Shown: one piece after another, positions 22,848 to 30,821 of the stretch
How the letters are laid out: each line of letters begins with the position of its first letter
Position numbering within the stretch: the stretch's first letter is position 1
Source of the DNA: Soonwooa sp032062245
GTDB taxonomy: Bacteria > Bacteroidota > Bacteroidia > Flavobacteriales > Weeksellaceae
Direction of reading: 5' to 3'
Length of the DNA: 32,455 nucleotides
Assembly: GCF_032062245.1 (NCBI RefSeq)
Contig: NZ_DAMBQF010000029.1
Coordinates: 1-32,455, forward strand
Translations under genes and position numbers: made by a program
The notes under the pieces: generated by a model
The model's input: only the letters and a program-made list of their open reading frames with translations
What the model was told of the DNA's origin: nothing
Databases searched by the model: none

Positions 22848-23000
22848 TCAGAGTGATTTTGAGTTTTTACTTTTCCTGCATTTTTCACTACAAAATTTTA
22901 CTTCTTCCCAATTTTTCTCCCATTTCTTTCTCCAAGTGAAGGACAAGCCACAGGTGAGACAAATTTTTGAAGGTAAATGTTTTTTTTTTACTCTTTTCAT
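22848..23000 (-). CDS. DUF2256 small zinc-ribbon-like protein, 50 aa
   Basis: The frame runs from ATG 23000 to TGA at 22848. It starts MKRVKKKHLPSKICLTCGLS, continues FTWRKKWEKNWEEVKFCSEK and ends CRKSKNSKSL. The C-x2-C (Cys14, Cys17) and C-x3-C (Cys37, Cys41) pairs around the FTWRKKWEKNW core are the DUF2256 signature, a four-cysteine presumed zinc site. The function is unknown. The family occurs together with photolyase/cryptochrome genes and DUF2805. Its ATG overlaps the TGA of the flavin reductase gene (ATGA) and 21 bp separate it from the DUF2805 gene. It is easily missed because of its size. Confidence 0.88.
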   Translation of the reverse strand: MKRVKKKHLPSKICLTCGLSFTWRKKWEKNWEEVKFCSEKCRKSKNSKSL

Positions 23001-23611
23001 TCTTTGGGTCGTTGATATCCCAAACGCACAATAGAATTAGGGAATGCATAAGCTTCCAGTCCGTTAATGCAAGCCGTTTTTCCTTTGGATAAATCCACAA
23101 AACCGTCATCAAAAATCATAGTATCTTCCACAAAAAGATGTTTAATCTCTCCTAAAATCATAATCGTTCCATTAGCTTTAATATGATATTCTTCTAGAAA
23201 CTCTAAGGCCATTTGAACTTTACAACCTTCAACAAAAGGTGCAAAAAAATCGCATTTATATTCAGGTTTTAAATTCGTTTTAGTAAATTCCGATATTTCT
23301 TTAGGATATTTCGCAGAAGTATGATGAGCCTCTTCAAAAATTCCTTGATGAATATGATTAATGGTGTAAAAACCATTTTCTTTGATGTTGTCGTAAGTGT
23401 TTCGTGCGACTGTTGTTGGTCTTAAAATAAAGCCTAAAATAGGTGGATTAGAACCTAAATGTACCACGGAATTAAAAACGGCAACATTTTCAAAACCATC
23501 ATTAGAGCGTGTTGCAATTAGATTAGCTGATTTGTAACCCGAGATACAATTAATCAGATTAGCTCGTTTTCTTTCTTGTAATTCTTGAATATCTTTTGTA
23601 CCAAAATGCAT
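22997..23611 (-). CDS. Flavin reductase-like (FMN-binding split-barrel) protein
   Basis: This 204-aa protein has the flavin-reductase-like split-barrel fold. RANLINCISGYKSANLIATR (about 15-34), FNSVVHLGSNPPILGFILRP (about 46-65, the flavin-phosphate strand and loop), TARNTYDNIKENGFYTINHI-like helix and strand (TVARNTYDNI, GFYTINHIHQ) and a C-terminal strand IMILGEIKHLFVEDTM are visible. Such proteins bind FMN and either reduce flavin or act as flavoprotein oxidoreductases. The LGSNPP loop is intact here and lost after LGAN in the stump at 8704. The gene is joined to the ABC1 kinase gene by a TAATG overlap and to DUF2256 by ATGA. Supply of reduced flavin to photolyase-like partners is a plausible role. 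Confidence 0.88.
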   Translation of the reverse strand: MHFGTKDIQELQERKRANLINCISGYKSANLIATRSNDGFENVAVFNSVVHLGSNPPILGFILRPTTVARNTYDNIKENGFYTINHIHQGIFEEAHHTSAKYPKEISEFTKTNLKPEYKCDFFAPFVEGCKVQMALEFLEEYHIKANGTIMILGEIKHLFVEDTMIFDDGFVDLSKGKTACINGLEAYAFPNSIVRLGYQRPKE

Positions 23612-24924
23612 TATTGATATTTTTTATAATTATTGATAGCAATATTTTTGGCTCCTAAATCGTGCATCATATTATATAGTCCAAAGAAAGTTCTGTTTAA
23701 ATAGATAAAATGTCTAGAACCTCGGTTGGTATTCATGTTTTTTACATCTGATATTTTGGCGTATTTTTGACCTAAATCAGCTATTTCTTGAAAAAATGAT
23801 TCATCTGAAAAATCAAAATATTCTTGATTAAAAGGTCTTGTAAATAATTCCAACATTTCGTGAAATAGTTTGGTGAAAAATACTTTTTCTTCTGCAGAAT
23901 CTTGTGTTCGCAGAATTTCTAATTCGTATAATTTATTCTCAAAAAACGCTTTGTTGTGTAAATTTTCACTCTTTGCCAATTCAAAATAAGGTTCGTAAAA
24001 TTCATGAGGAATTTCTTTAATACAACCAAAATCAATCACCATTAGTTTTCCTTTATCAGAAATAAGAAAATTTCCAGGGTGAGGATCAGCATGTACTTGT
24101 TTTAATTCGTGCATCTGATACATATAAAAATCCCAAAAAGATTGTCCTATTTTATTTAGCATTTCTTGTGAATGTCGTTCTTTGGTGAATTCTGAAAAAT
24201 GTTGACCATCTAACCAATCCATTGTAATTATTTTCTCACAAGAATATTCAGGATAATAATTGGGAAATTTCAAATTATCTAAGTGTTTACAGCGATTTAC
24301 AATGCTTTGACTTCTTTCAAGTTCCAATGTATAATCGGTTTCTTCAGATAATTTGTGTTCTACTTCTTGAAAATAGGCTTCCGAACCTTCTTTTTTAATA
24401 TTAAACATTCGCATAGCAATTGGTTTCACCATAGCCAAGTCAGATGAAATACTTTCTTTAACGCCAGGATATTGAATCTTTACCGCTAATACTTTTCCGT
24501 TTTTTGTGGCTTTATGAACTTGTCCGATACTCGCAGCATTTACAGACTCAGGAGAAAAAGTGTCAAAAATGGCTTCAGGATTGTTCCCAAAATATTTTCT
24601 GAAAGTTTTTTTTACCAAAGCTCCTGAAAGTGGCGGAACCGAAAATTGAGCTAAAGAAAACTTTTCTACATAAGCCTGAGGCATAATGTTTTTTTCCATA
24701 CTCAACATTTGAGCAACTTTTAGTGCAGATCCTTTTAGTTCCTTTAAGCTGTCATAAATATCTTCGGCATTATCACGATTTAAAATTGATTTAGCTTCCT
24801 CTTCATCTTTGGTGAGTTTGTTACCATAATATTTAATATAGTTTACTCCAACTTTTGCTCCAGCCTTAATCAAATTACTTGCACGGTCTATCTTTCCTGT
24901 AGGAATTCTATCTAATGTTTTCAT
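23611..24924 (-). CDS. ABC1/UbiB-type atypical protein kinase
   Basis: This 437-aa protein is of the ABC1/AarF/UbiB family. The N-terminal family extension has ELKGSALKVAQMLSMEKNIM (about 62-81); the usual KxGQ motif reads KVAQ (69-72). SAASIGQVHKA-like sequence appears as NAASIGQVHKATKNGK (the A-rich loop replacing the P-loop), AVKIQYPGV has the ATP-binding lysine, and ETDYTLELERS follows. The catalytic loop is HADPHPGNFLI and the metal site VIDFGCIKEI. Family members support isoprenoid-lipid and quinone metabolism, which fits the isoprenoid (carotenoid) neighbours. It is 3 bp downstream of tetR and overlaps the flavin reductase gene by one base. It has no membrane anchor. Confidence 0.9.
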   Translation of the reverse strand: MKTLDRIPTGKIDRASNLIKAGAKVGVNYIKYYGNKLTKDEEEAKSILNRDNAEDIYDSLKELKGSALKVAQMLSMEKNIMPQAYVEKFSLAQFSVPPLSGALVKKTFRKYFGNNPEAIFDTFSPESVNAASIGQVHKATKNGKVLAVKIQYPGVKESISSDLAMVKPIAMRMFNIKKEGSEAYFQEVEHKLSEETDYTLELERSQSIVNRCKHLDNLKFPNYYPEYSCEKIITMDWLDGQHFSEFTKERHSQEMLNKIGQSFWDFYMYQMHELKQVHADPHPGNFLISDKGKLMVIDFGCIKEIPHEFYEPYFELAKSENLHNKAFFENKLYELEILRTQDSAEEKVFFTKLFHEMLELFTRPFNQEYFDFSDESFFQEIADLGQKYAKISDVKNMNTNRGSRHFIYLNRTFFGLYNMMHDLGAKNIAINNYKKYQ

Positions 24925-24927
24925 TCT

Positions 24928-25584
24928 TTAAATTTTTTGAAACTTCTCTTTCCACAAAAATTTTCCTAAGTCTACAAACTTCTTCAAAGGCTCATGGTCT
25001 ATAAACTGAAAACCAGTGTCTATCGTTTTTTCTATGTACAAATCCGTTTTTTCAAAGTTTGGTGATTCGTCTTTTTGCCAAAATTCTATAATAGATAAAA
25101 AGTGCAACCAAAGGATTTCTTCTCTAGATTTAGAGTTGAAATTTTTAAATGATTCTTTTGCCTTTTCTAAAATTTCTAAATCATTAAAGTCTAATGTTTT
25201 AATAAATGCCTGATGCTCAGATTTTAGTTTTTGCATTTTTTGTAACGTTGTTAAATCTCTTTTTTCTAAAATCATTGTAACCAAAGACCTGTTCATCGTT
25301 AGATTTTCAAAAAAGATAAAATAAAGATTCAATAATCTTTCTTTAGCACTCATTTCTTCATAGCCTTGTATTTCTATAGTCAGGTCTAGTGATTTTTGAA
25401 AAAAATGTTTCAAGATTTCTTTTTCTAAATGATCAAAACTTGAAAAAAATTGATAGAATTCTTTTTCTTCAAATTTGTTTTCCTTCGCAAAACTGTAGAC
25501 GCTTTTAGGTCTTTCTCTGTTTTCTAATAAATAATCTCCATAAAGAGATAGTAAATAATCTGAATTTAACTCCTTGTTTTTCAT
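24928..25584 (-). CDS. TetR-family transcriptional regulator
   Basis: This 218-aa protein has an N-terminal helix-turn-helix (about 20-50: RPKSVYSFAKENKFEEKEFY, QFFSSFDHLEKEIL), where the usual recognition-helix tyrosine-phenylalanine pattern appears as YQFFSSFDHLEKEI. The remainder is all helical, with aromatic residues lining a presumed ligand pocket (LYFIFFENLTMNRSL, EEILWLHFLSIIEFWQ). Relatives are annotated as TetR/AcrR regulators in Flavobacteriia. It is the first gene of the minus-strand operon and faces ribA-crtI across a 133-bp gap with a perfect 18-bp palindrome. It is thus the obvious candidate to control both operons and itself. Confidence 0.82.
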   Translation of the reverse strand: MKNKELNSDYLLSLYGDYLLENRERPKSVYSFAKENKFEEKEFYQFFSSFDHLEKEILKHFFQKSLDLTIEIQGYEEMSAKERLLNLYFIFFENLTMNRSLVTMILEKRDLTTLQKMQKLKSEHQAFIKTLDFNDLEILEKAKESFKNFNSKSREEILWLHFLSIIEFWQKDESPNFEKTDLYIEKTIDTGFQFIDHEPLKKFVDLGKFLWKEKFQKI

Positions 25585-25636
25585 TTGATTATGTTTTATA
25601 TGTATACTTTCTGTTGTTAATAAAATTTATCTATGA

Positions 25637-25644
25637 CAAAAATA
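25637..25644 (-). promoter_or_regulatory. -7 box of the tetR operon
   Basis: Minus-strand TATTTTTG fits TAnnTTTG. It lies 52 bp from the tetR start and overlaps the 18-bp palindrome by two bases. No clear -33 TTG lies at the usual distance. Confidence 0.5.
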
Positions 25645-25660
25645 GTAAAATATTTTACTA
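25643..25660. promoter_or_regulatory. Perfect 18-bp palindrome, probable TetR operator
   Basis: TAGTAAAATATTTTACTA is a perfect palindrome of the usual size for TetR operators, located between the two divergent operons. It touches the -7 box of the tetR operon and ends 18 bp before the -7 box of the ribA-crt operon, covering the -33 region. Bound protein would block both promoters. A 13-of-18 match stands at 5379-5396 in front of the decayed cluster. Confidence 0.7.
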
Positions 25661-25678
25661 AGTATTTAATAATTGGTA

Positions 25679-25686
25679 TATATTTG
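25679..25686 (+). promoter_or_regulatory. -7 box of the ribA-crt operon
   Basis: TATATTTG fits TAnnTTTG and is identical to the -7 box of the decayed cluster at 5414-5421. Transcription would start near 25693, giving a leader of about 25 nt before the ATG at 25718. The -33 position falls at the end of the palindrome and has no clear TTG, suggesting the need for an activator or a relieved repressor. Confidence 0.6.
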
Positions 25687-25717
25687 TACAATAAAAATAA
25701 TTTATAAAATTAATGAC

Positions 25718-26311
25718 ATGATAAAACCACAAGCAAAAGCCAATCTACCAACTGATTTTGGGGACTTCAAAATGGTTGCTTTTTCGGATAATGACGAAAA
25801 TTGGATGCCTCATATTGCGATGATTGCAGAAAATACAGATTTTACAAAACCTGTTAATGTTCGTTTTCATTCGGAATGTATTACAGGAGAAATTTTTCAT
25901 TCAAAAAAATGTGAATGTGGTCAGCAATTAGATGCTGCAATGAAATATATGCAAGAAAATGGCGGTATAATTTTGTATCTTCGTCAGGAAGGTAGGAATA
26001 TCGGCATTATTAATAAAATCAGAGCTTATGAACTACAGGAATTAGGTCTTGACACGGTTGAAGCTAATCTGCAATTAGGATTACCTGCAGATGCTAGAGA
26101 TTTTAATGTTGCTATAGATATGCTGAAAATTTTGGAAGTAAAGGAGATTAATCTTTTAACGAATAATCCAGAGAAAGCAAAATATGTAGAACAAAGCGAT
26201 ATTAAACTGAAAAGAAGAATTCCTTTGATTATAGCGCCTAATGAAATTAATCATTCTTATCTGAAAACTAAAAAAGAGTATTTCGGGCATCATTATGAGA
26301 ATGTATTATAA
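25718..26311 (+). CDS. ribA: GTP cyclohydrolase II (RibA-type)
   Basis: This 197-aa single-domain enzyme opens GTP to the first riboflavin precursor. The zinc site is HSECITGEIFHSKKCECGQQ (about 47-66; the three cysteines). The catalytic/GTP region LYLRQEGRNIGIINKIRAYE follows; the commonest form of this motif is GRGIGL, so the N and I changes are noticeable but lie in a variable loop. LLTNNPEKAKYVEQ and the C-terminal HSYLKTKKEYFGH complete the fold. A frame-open start at 25673 would put the -7 box inside the gene, so ATG 25718 is used. Placement as first gene of the carotenoid operon, facing flavin-linked genes, suggests a dedicated flavin supply under light stress. Confidence 0.92.
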   Translation: MIKPQAKANLPTDFGDFKMVAFSDNDENWMPHIAMIAENTDFTKPVNVRFHSECITGEIFHSKKCECGQQLDAAMKYMQENGGIILYLRQEGRNIGIINKIRAYELQELGLDTVEANLQLGLPADARDFNVAIDMLKILEVKEINLLTNNPEKAKYVEQSDIKLKRRIPLIIAPNEINHSYLKTKKEYFGHHYENVL

Positions 26312-26355
26312 TATGTAAATAATCTTTCAATTAAACCGTTAAATAAAAATTGATT

Positions 26356-27822
26356 TTGAAAAAAGTAGTTATAATTGGTTCAGGATTTTCTTCCCTTGCT
26401 TCTGCCTGTTATATGGCGAAAGCTGGTTATGAAGTTACGGTATTGGAGAAAAACGAGCAGTTAGGAGGTAGAGCGTCAATGATAGAAATTGATGGTTTCA
26501 AGTTTGATATGGGACCAAGTTGGTATTGGATGCCGGATATTTTTGAGAGATTTTTCTCAGATTTTGGCAGAAAAGTTTACGATTATTATCAATTAGAAAA
26601 GCTTTCTCCTGCGTACAGAGTTGTTTTTGGAGAAAATGATTTTATTGATATTGAAGATACTCCCGAACAAATTATTAACACTTTTGAAAAAGTTGAAAAA
26701 GGAAGTGGTAAACATTTGAAAAGATTTATGGATGAAGCCAAAGAAAATTATCGTATTGCGATGCAGGACTTGGTTTACAATCCGGGGCTTTCACTTTTGG
26801 AAGTAGTTTCCCTGGAAACAGCAAAGCGCTTAAATCTTTTTGTAAAAAATATTTCTCAACAGGTAAAAAAGAATATTAAAAATCCTAAACTAACGAGTAT
26901 TTTGGAGTTTCCTGTTCTTTTTCTTGGTGCAAAACCCAATAAAACGCCTGCTTTTTACAATTTTATGAATCATGCCGATTTCGGATTGGGTACTTGGTAT
27001 CCGAAAGGAGGTTTTAATGCTGTGGCACTGGGTATGGTGAAACTAGCAAGAGAATTAGGGGTAGAATTCAGAGTAAACGAAGAAGTTACTGAGATTGTAA
27101 GCTCTGAAAATAAAGTGAAAAAAGTTATTACTAAAAATGGAATCTACGAGGCAGATGTTTTTATTTCTGGAGCAGATTATGCACATACCGAAAAATTGTT
27201 AAATGGCAACAGAAATTATTCTGAAGAATATTGGAAAAAGAAAACCTTTGCGCCAAGTTCATTTTTGTACTATGTGGCATTCAATAGAAAAGTGAAGAAT
27301 CTCCTGCATCATAATTTATTTTTTGATACCGATTTTGAACTTCATGCAAAAGAAATTTATGACACCAAAGAATTGCCTAAAAAACCATTGTTCTATGCAA
27401 ATTTTTCAAGCAAAACAGATGATAGTTTTTGTGAAGAAGGCAAAGAAGTGGGATTTTTCTTAATTCCGGTTGCGGTAGATTTAGAAGATAACAAAGAGAT
27501 TCACGAGAAATATTTTCAAATTATATTGGATCGAATTAAAAAATGCACTGGAGAAGATTTGAGTGATGCTATTCTTTTCAAAAAATCTTTTGGAGTTAAT
27601 GATTTTAAAGAGCGTTATCATTCGTGTAGAGGTAATGCTTATGGTTTGGCGAATACCTTAATGCAAACTTCAATTTTGAGACCAAGTATTAAGAATAAAA
27701 ATTTAAAGAATTTCTTTTATACAGGTCAATTAACCGTTCCTGGACCAGGTGTACCACCTGCATTAATCTCAGGTAAAGTAGTTACGGATTATATTTTAAA
27801 ACACACAGATTCCATAGAATAA
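26356..27822 (+). CDS. crtI: Phytoene desaturase
   Basis: This 488-aa FAD enzyme introduces four double bases into phytoene to give lycopene. It has the N-terminal dinucleotide motif VVIIGSGFSSLASACYMAKA (about 3-22) with VLEKNEQLGGRA, the FDMGPSWYWMPD substrate-side signature, and the C-terminal carotenoid-oxidase signature FFYTGQLTVPGPGVPPALIS. No ATG is available. TTG 26356 aligns with the ATG of the crtI stump at 5604 and gives MKKVVIIGSG; TTG 26350 two codons earlier is an alternative. It lies 44 bp after ribA and 11 bp before crtB. It is peripheral to the membrane. Its first 33 residues are the homologue of the stump in region 3. Confidence 0.94.
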   Translation: MKKVVIIGSGFSSLASACYMAKAGYEVTVLEKNEQLGGRASMIEIDGFKFDMGPSWYWMPDIFERFFSDFGRKVYDYYQLEKLSPAYRVVFGENDFIDIEDTPEQIINTFEKVEKGSGKHLKRFMDEAKENYRIAMQDLVYNPGLSLLEVVSLETAKRLNLFVKNISQQVKKNIKNPKLTSILEFPVLFLGAKPNKTPAFYNFMNHADFGLGTWYPKGGFNAVALGMVKLARELGVEFRVNEEVTEIVSSENKVKKVITKNGIYEADVFISGADYAHTEKLLNGNRNYSEEYWKKKTFAPSSFLYYVAFNRKVKNLLHHNLFFDTDFELHAKEIYDTKELPKKPLFYANFSSKTDDSFCEEGKEVGFFLIPVAVDLEDNKEIHEKYFQIILDRIKKCTGEDLSDAILFKKSFGVNDFKERYHSCRGNAYGLANTLMQTSILRPSIKNKNLKNFFYTGQLTVPGPGVPPALISGKVVTDYILKHTDSIE

Positions 27823-27833
27823 AACAAAAAATC

Positions 27834-28682
27834 ATGAGTAATTTCCAAATTTTTAATCAGGTTTCTGGATTAACCTCAAAAATGGTTACCGAAAAATACA
27901 GCACGTCTTTTTCTCGCGCTTCTACTTTATTCAAGCCAGAAATTCGTCAGCATATCTACAATATTTACGGATTTGTACGTTTTGCAGACGAAATTGTAGA
28001 TACCTTTCATGATTATGATAAAGCAAAACTGCTTGATGAATTTGAGAGAAATTATCGCAATGGTTTACAAAATGGCATTTCTTTAAATCCAATTTTACAT
28101 TCGTTTTGTAAAACTCAGAAAGAAAAAAATATTTCTCAGGATTTGGTAGATGCTTTTCTGCATTCTATGAGAATGGATTTGGGTGAAATCAAAGATTTAA
28201 ATGATGAAAAATACAATGAATATATTTATGGAAGTGCCGAAGTGGTTGGACTTATGTGTTTAAAAGTATTTGTTGATGGTAATTCTGAAGAGTATGAAAA
28301 ATTAAAACCTTATGCACAAAGCTTAGGAGCAGCTTTTCAAAAAATTAATTTTTTAAGGGATATTAATGCAGATTTTTGTGACTTAGGAAGAACTTATTTT
28401 CCTAATGTGAATTTTAGAAATTTCTCACTTCAGGATAAATTAGAGATTGAAAAAGATATTGCAAAAGATTTTGAACATGCTTTAATAGGAATTAAAATGC
28501 TTCCAATGTCTTCTAAATTAGCAGTTTTTATGGCATATAAATACTATACCAATTTGTTTAAAAAAATTAAGAAGTGTAAGCCGGAAGTCCTCATGCAAAA
28601 AAGGATAAGTGTTTCAAATGCCAGAAAAATTTATCTTCTTGGTGAAATGATTTTAGCAAAAAACTTTAATTTGGTAAGATGA
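27834..28682 (+). CDS. crtB: Phytoene synthase
   Basis: This 282-aa squalene/phytoene synthase condenses two geranylgeranyl diphosphates to phytoene, the first step of the carotenoid pathway. The two Mg2+/diphosphate-binding acidic motifs are YGFVRFADEIVDTFHDYDK (about 42-60; DEIVD) and FLRDINADFCDLGRTYFP (about 176-193; DINAD). STSFSRASTLF near the start is the family's first conserved helix. The protein is soluble or membrane-associated. Its stop overlaps the ATG of the following small gene (ATGA). The corresponding gene is entirely lost from the cluster at 5.6 kb. Confidence 0.96.
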   Translation: MSNFQIFNQVSGLTSKMVTEKYSTSFSRASTLFKPEIRQHIYNIYGFVRFADEIVDTFHDYDKAKLLDEFERNYRNGLQNGISLNPILHSFCKTQKEKNISQDLVDAFLHSMRMDLGEIKDLNDEKYNEYIYGSAEVVGLMCLKVFVDGNSEEYEKLKPYAQSLGAAFQKINFLRDINADFCDLGRTYFPNVNFRNFSLQDKLEIEKDIAKDFEHALIGIKMLPMSSKLAVFMAYKYYTNLFKKIKKCKPEVLMQKRISVSNARKIYLLGEMILAKNFNLVR

Positions 28683-29134
28683 AAAAATTACTTTTTTTAC
28701 TGGTATTTAGTTTTGGATTTTTTAAATCTCAAAGCTTATCGGAACTAAGAACTTACCTTCAAAAAGGAGAAACATCAGAAGAAGTGAGTAAAAATTTGAT
28801 TAATAAATCGAAATACGCTTATGAAACTACTAACAAACCAATTTATGAAGCTTTTTATGCTGTTGGGAATTTTTTTATGGCGAAATATGCCGGTAATCCA
28901 ATAAGCAAATATTCATATTTCAAAAAGGGAAAGAAATTACTGGAAGATGCTGTGAAGAAAGAGCCAAATAATGTGGAAATTAGACTAATGAGGTATATTT
29001 CTCAGGAAAAAACGCCTAAATTATTAGGTTATGACGAAAATATGAAGACGGATAAAGAGTTTATTATGAAAAATTACAAAAATTGTGGGGATGATGATCT
29101 CATCATTTTTATAAAAAAATATTTTGAAATCTAA
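28679..29134 (+). CDS. Hypothetical exported protein in the crt operon, 151 aa
   Basis: It has an N-terminal signal peptide (KKLLFLLVFSFGFFKSQS, about 2-19). The mature part is helical, and two stretches resemble a tetratricopeptide-like pair: AFYAVGNFFMAKYAGNPISK and KGKKLLEDAVKKEPNNVEIR (A-V-K-K-x-P-N-N is a typical TPR turn). It is predicted periplasmic. It is translationally coupled to crtB and lies 3 bp before crtZ, so it is firmly part of the pathway unit. Its job is not known; a scaffold or carotenoid-handling role is possible but unsupported. No counterpart is left in the decayed cluster. Confidence 0.8.
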   Translation: MKKLLFLLVFSFGFFKSQSLSELRTYLQKGETSEEVSKNLINKSKYAYETTNKPIYEAFYAVGNFFMAKYAGNPISKYSYFKKGKKLLEDAVKKEPNNVEIRLMRYISQEKTPKLLGYDENMKTDKEFIMKNYKNCGDDDLIIFIKKYFEI

Positions 29135-29137
29135 AAA

Positions 29138-29605
29138 ATGGAAGCAATACAATTTTTACTCATCACTCTTTCGGTTTTTGTAACAATGGAAGGTGTTACT
29201 TGGCTAACACACAAATACATTATGCATGGTTTGGGTTGGTATTTTCACGAAGATCATCATCAACCGGGTTATCCTCATGTTTTTGAAAAAAATGATTTTT
29301 TCTTTGTTGTATTTGCTATCCCTAGTATGCTATTGTTCTATTTCGGAACAGTGAATGGTATTAACTTTATGTTTTTCATTGGTTTAGGAATCCTGATGTA
29401 TGGAATTGCTTATTTTTTAATTCACGATGTGCTGATTCATAGACGATTTAAGTGGTTTGATAAAACAAACAATTGGTATTTCCGTGGATTAAGAAAAGCT
29501 CACAAAATTCACCACAAACATCTTGGTAAAGAAGATGGAGAATGCTTCGGGATGTTATATGTTCCCATGAAATATTTTAGAGAAGCTAAAATGTCAATTT
29601 CATAA
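29138..29605 (+). CDS. crtZ: Beta-carotene hydroxylase, CrtZ type
   Basis: This 155-aa membrane di-iron hydroxylase makes zeaxanthin from beta-carotene. The iron-binding histidine clusters are HKYIMHGLGWYFHEDHHQ (about 25-42), HDVLIHRRFKWF (about 94-105) and RKAHKIHHKHLGKEDGECFG (about 120-139). The hydrophobic stretches match the paralogue at 5722, with which it shares most of these motifs (for example HKHLGKE-GECFG). The two proteins clearly differ elsewhere, so this is not a recent duplication. It lies 3 bp after the small exported protein gene and 8 bp before the cyclase start. Confidence 0.95.
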   Translation: MEAIQFLLITLSVFVTMEGVTWLTHKYIMHGLGWYFHEDHHQPGYPHVFEKNDFFFVVFAIPSMLLFYFGTVNGINFMFFIGLGILMYGIAYFLIHDVLIHRRFKWFDKTNNWYFRGLRKAHKIHHKHLGKEDGECFGMLYVPMKYFREAKMSIS

Positions 29606-29613
29606 CTTAAATT

Positions 29614-30327
29614 TTGGAAAAGTACTTATATTTATTTTTAGATATTTCGAGTTTTGTAGTTCCTTTTCTTTTTAGTTTTGAAAAGAAATGGATGAATTTT
29701 ATTCGTTTTTGGAAGCCTTTTTTCTCAGCAATATTTATTGTGGGTTTTTTCTTTATTCTTTGGGATATTTACTTTGCGTATCAAAATGTTTGGGGATTTA
29801 ATGATCAATATTTAGTCGGATTTCGATTGTTTAAACTCCCACTAGAAGAATGGCTCTTTTTCTTATTAATTCCTTATGCAAGTAATTTTATACATTATTC
29901 CTTAGAATATTTTTTTCCAACAATTAAGCTTACAAAGAAAGTAACACAAGGTATTAGTATTTTATTATTCATGGTAAGTTTTTGCGTTTTTGTTTGGAAT
30001 TTAGACAAAATTTACACCGCTTCAAGTTTTGGACTTTTTGCTTTGCTTATGTTGTTTCAAATATTGACTCAATGGGAATATGCTCGTAGATTTTATTTGA
30101 GTTTTATTTTAATTTATGTTCCGTTTTTTTTAGTCAATTCTGCACTTACAGGAATGTTTACCGATAGCCCTGTGGTGTATTATAATAATGATGAAAACTT
30201 AGGAATTCGTGTGGGAACTATGCCTTTAGAAGATAGCTTTTATTGTTTTACCATGTTATACTCTAGTGTAGTTCTGTTTGAGTATTTAAGAAGAAAATTT
30301 AATTATCCTCTATCTATCAAAAATTAG
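29614..30327 (+). CDS. crtYcd: Lycopene cyclase, CarR/CrtYcd type
   Basis: This 237-aa membrane protein comprises two fused cyclase repeats. FKLPLEEWLFFLLIPYASN (about 79-97) and GTMPLEDSFYCFTMLYSSVV (about 201-220) carry the PLE(E/D) signatures of each repeat. LWDIYFAYQNVWGFN lies where the paralogue at 6177 has AWDIWFTAHGVWWFN. Six to seven hydrophobic helices are present. It cyclises both ends of lycopene to beta-carotene. The start is TTG 29614; no ATG is available and the product begins in register with the family (EKYLYLFLDISSF). It is followed 8 bp later by the SRPBCC gene. Confidence 0.9.
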   Translation: MEKYLYLFLDISSFVVPFLFSFEKKWMNFIRFWKPFFSAIFIVGFFFILWDIYFAYQNVWGFNDQYLVGFRLFKLPLEEWLFFLLIPYASNFIHYSLEYFFPTIKLTKKVTQGISILLFMVSFCVFVWNLDKIYTASSFGLFALLMLFQILTQWEYARRFYLSFILIYVPFFLVNSALTGMFTDSPVVYYNNDENLGIRVGTMPLEDSFYCFTMLYSSVVLFEYLRRKFNYPLSIKN

Positions 30328-30335
30328 TTTTTTCA

Positions 30336-30821
30336 ATGAAAATTTCAATTAAAAAACAATCCGGTATTTATACGTTAACTTCAGAACAAATTCTACCAAT
30401 TTCTTTAGAAAAAGCGTGGGATTTTTTTACGCTTCCTAAGAATTTAGATAAAATTACCCCTGAAGAAATGAAGTTCAGTATTACGAATAATCCTGCTGAT
30501 ACAACATACGCTGGACAAATTATTACCTATAAAATAGGAATACTTCCTTTAATTTCTAGTAATTGGATTACCGAAATCACGCATTTACAGGAAAAAAAGT
30601 TTTTTGTTGATGAACAGCGTTTTGGTCCCTATGCCATGTGGCATCATGAGCATCATTTTACTGAAACCTCTGAAGGAAAAGTTTTAATGACTGATATCGT
30701 CAATTTTAAACTTCCATTGGGAATATTAGGTGATGTTCTTGCTGGAAGTATGGTGGTTAACAGGGTTAAATTTATCTTCGAAAGTAGATATAAGATTTTA
30801 GAAAAAATAATAATTTCATGA
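30336..30821 (+). CDS. SRPBCC (START/Bet v1-like) ligand-binding protein
   Basis: This 161-aa protein has the helix-grip fold typical of the SRPBCC superfamily. LTSEQILPISLEKAWDFFTL (about 13-32) is the first strand and helix, followed by NLDKITPEEMKFSI, GQIITYKIGILPLISSNWIT, and the HHEHHFTETSEGKVLMTDIV strands. A long C-terminal helix (LAGSMVVNRVKFIFESRYKI) closes the pocket. The pocket could hold a lipid or carotenoid precursor. Genes of this kind frequently accompany photolyase and SDR genes; the ligand is unknown. It overlaps the next gene by ATGA. Confidence 0.85.
   Translation: MKISIKKQSGIYTLTSEQILPISLEKAWDFFTLPKNLDKITPEEMKFSITNNPADTTYAGQIITYKIGILPLISSNWITEITHLQEKKFFVDEQRFGPYAMWHHEHHFTETSEGKVLMTDIVNFKLPLGILGDVLAGSMVVNRVKFIFESRYKILEKIIIS

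Noticed and set aside
22681..23112. Frames overlapping DUF2805, DUF2256 and the flavin reductase on either strand
   Set aside because: The recognised small genes explain this DNA; the overlapping frames have no conserved motifs.
25673..25717. Longer form of RibA starting at TTG/ATT-type codon 25673
   Set aside because: The added 15 residues cover the TATATTTG promoter box and do not resemble the family; ATG 25718 fits RibA length.
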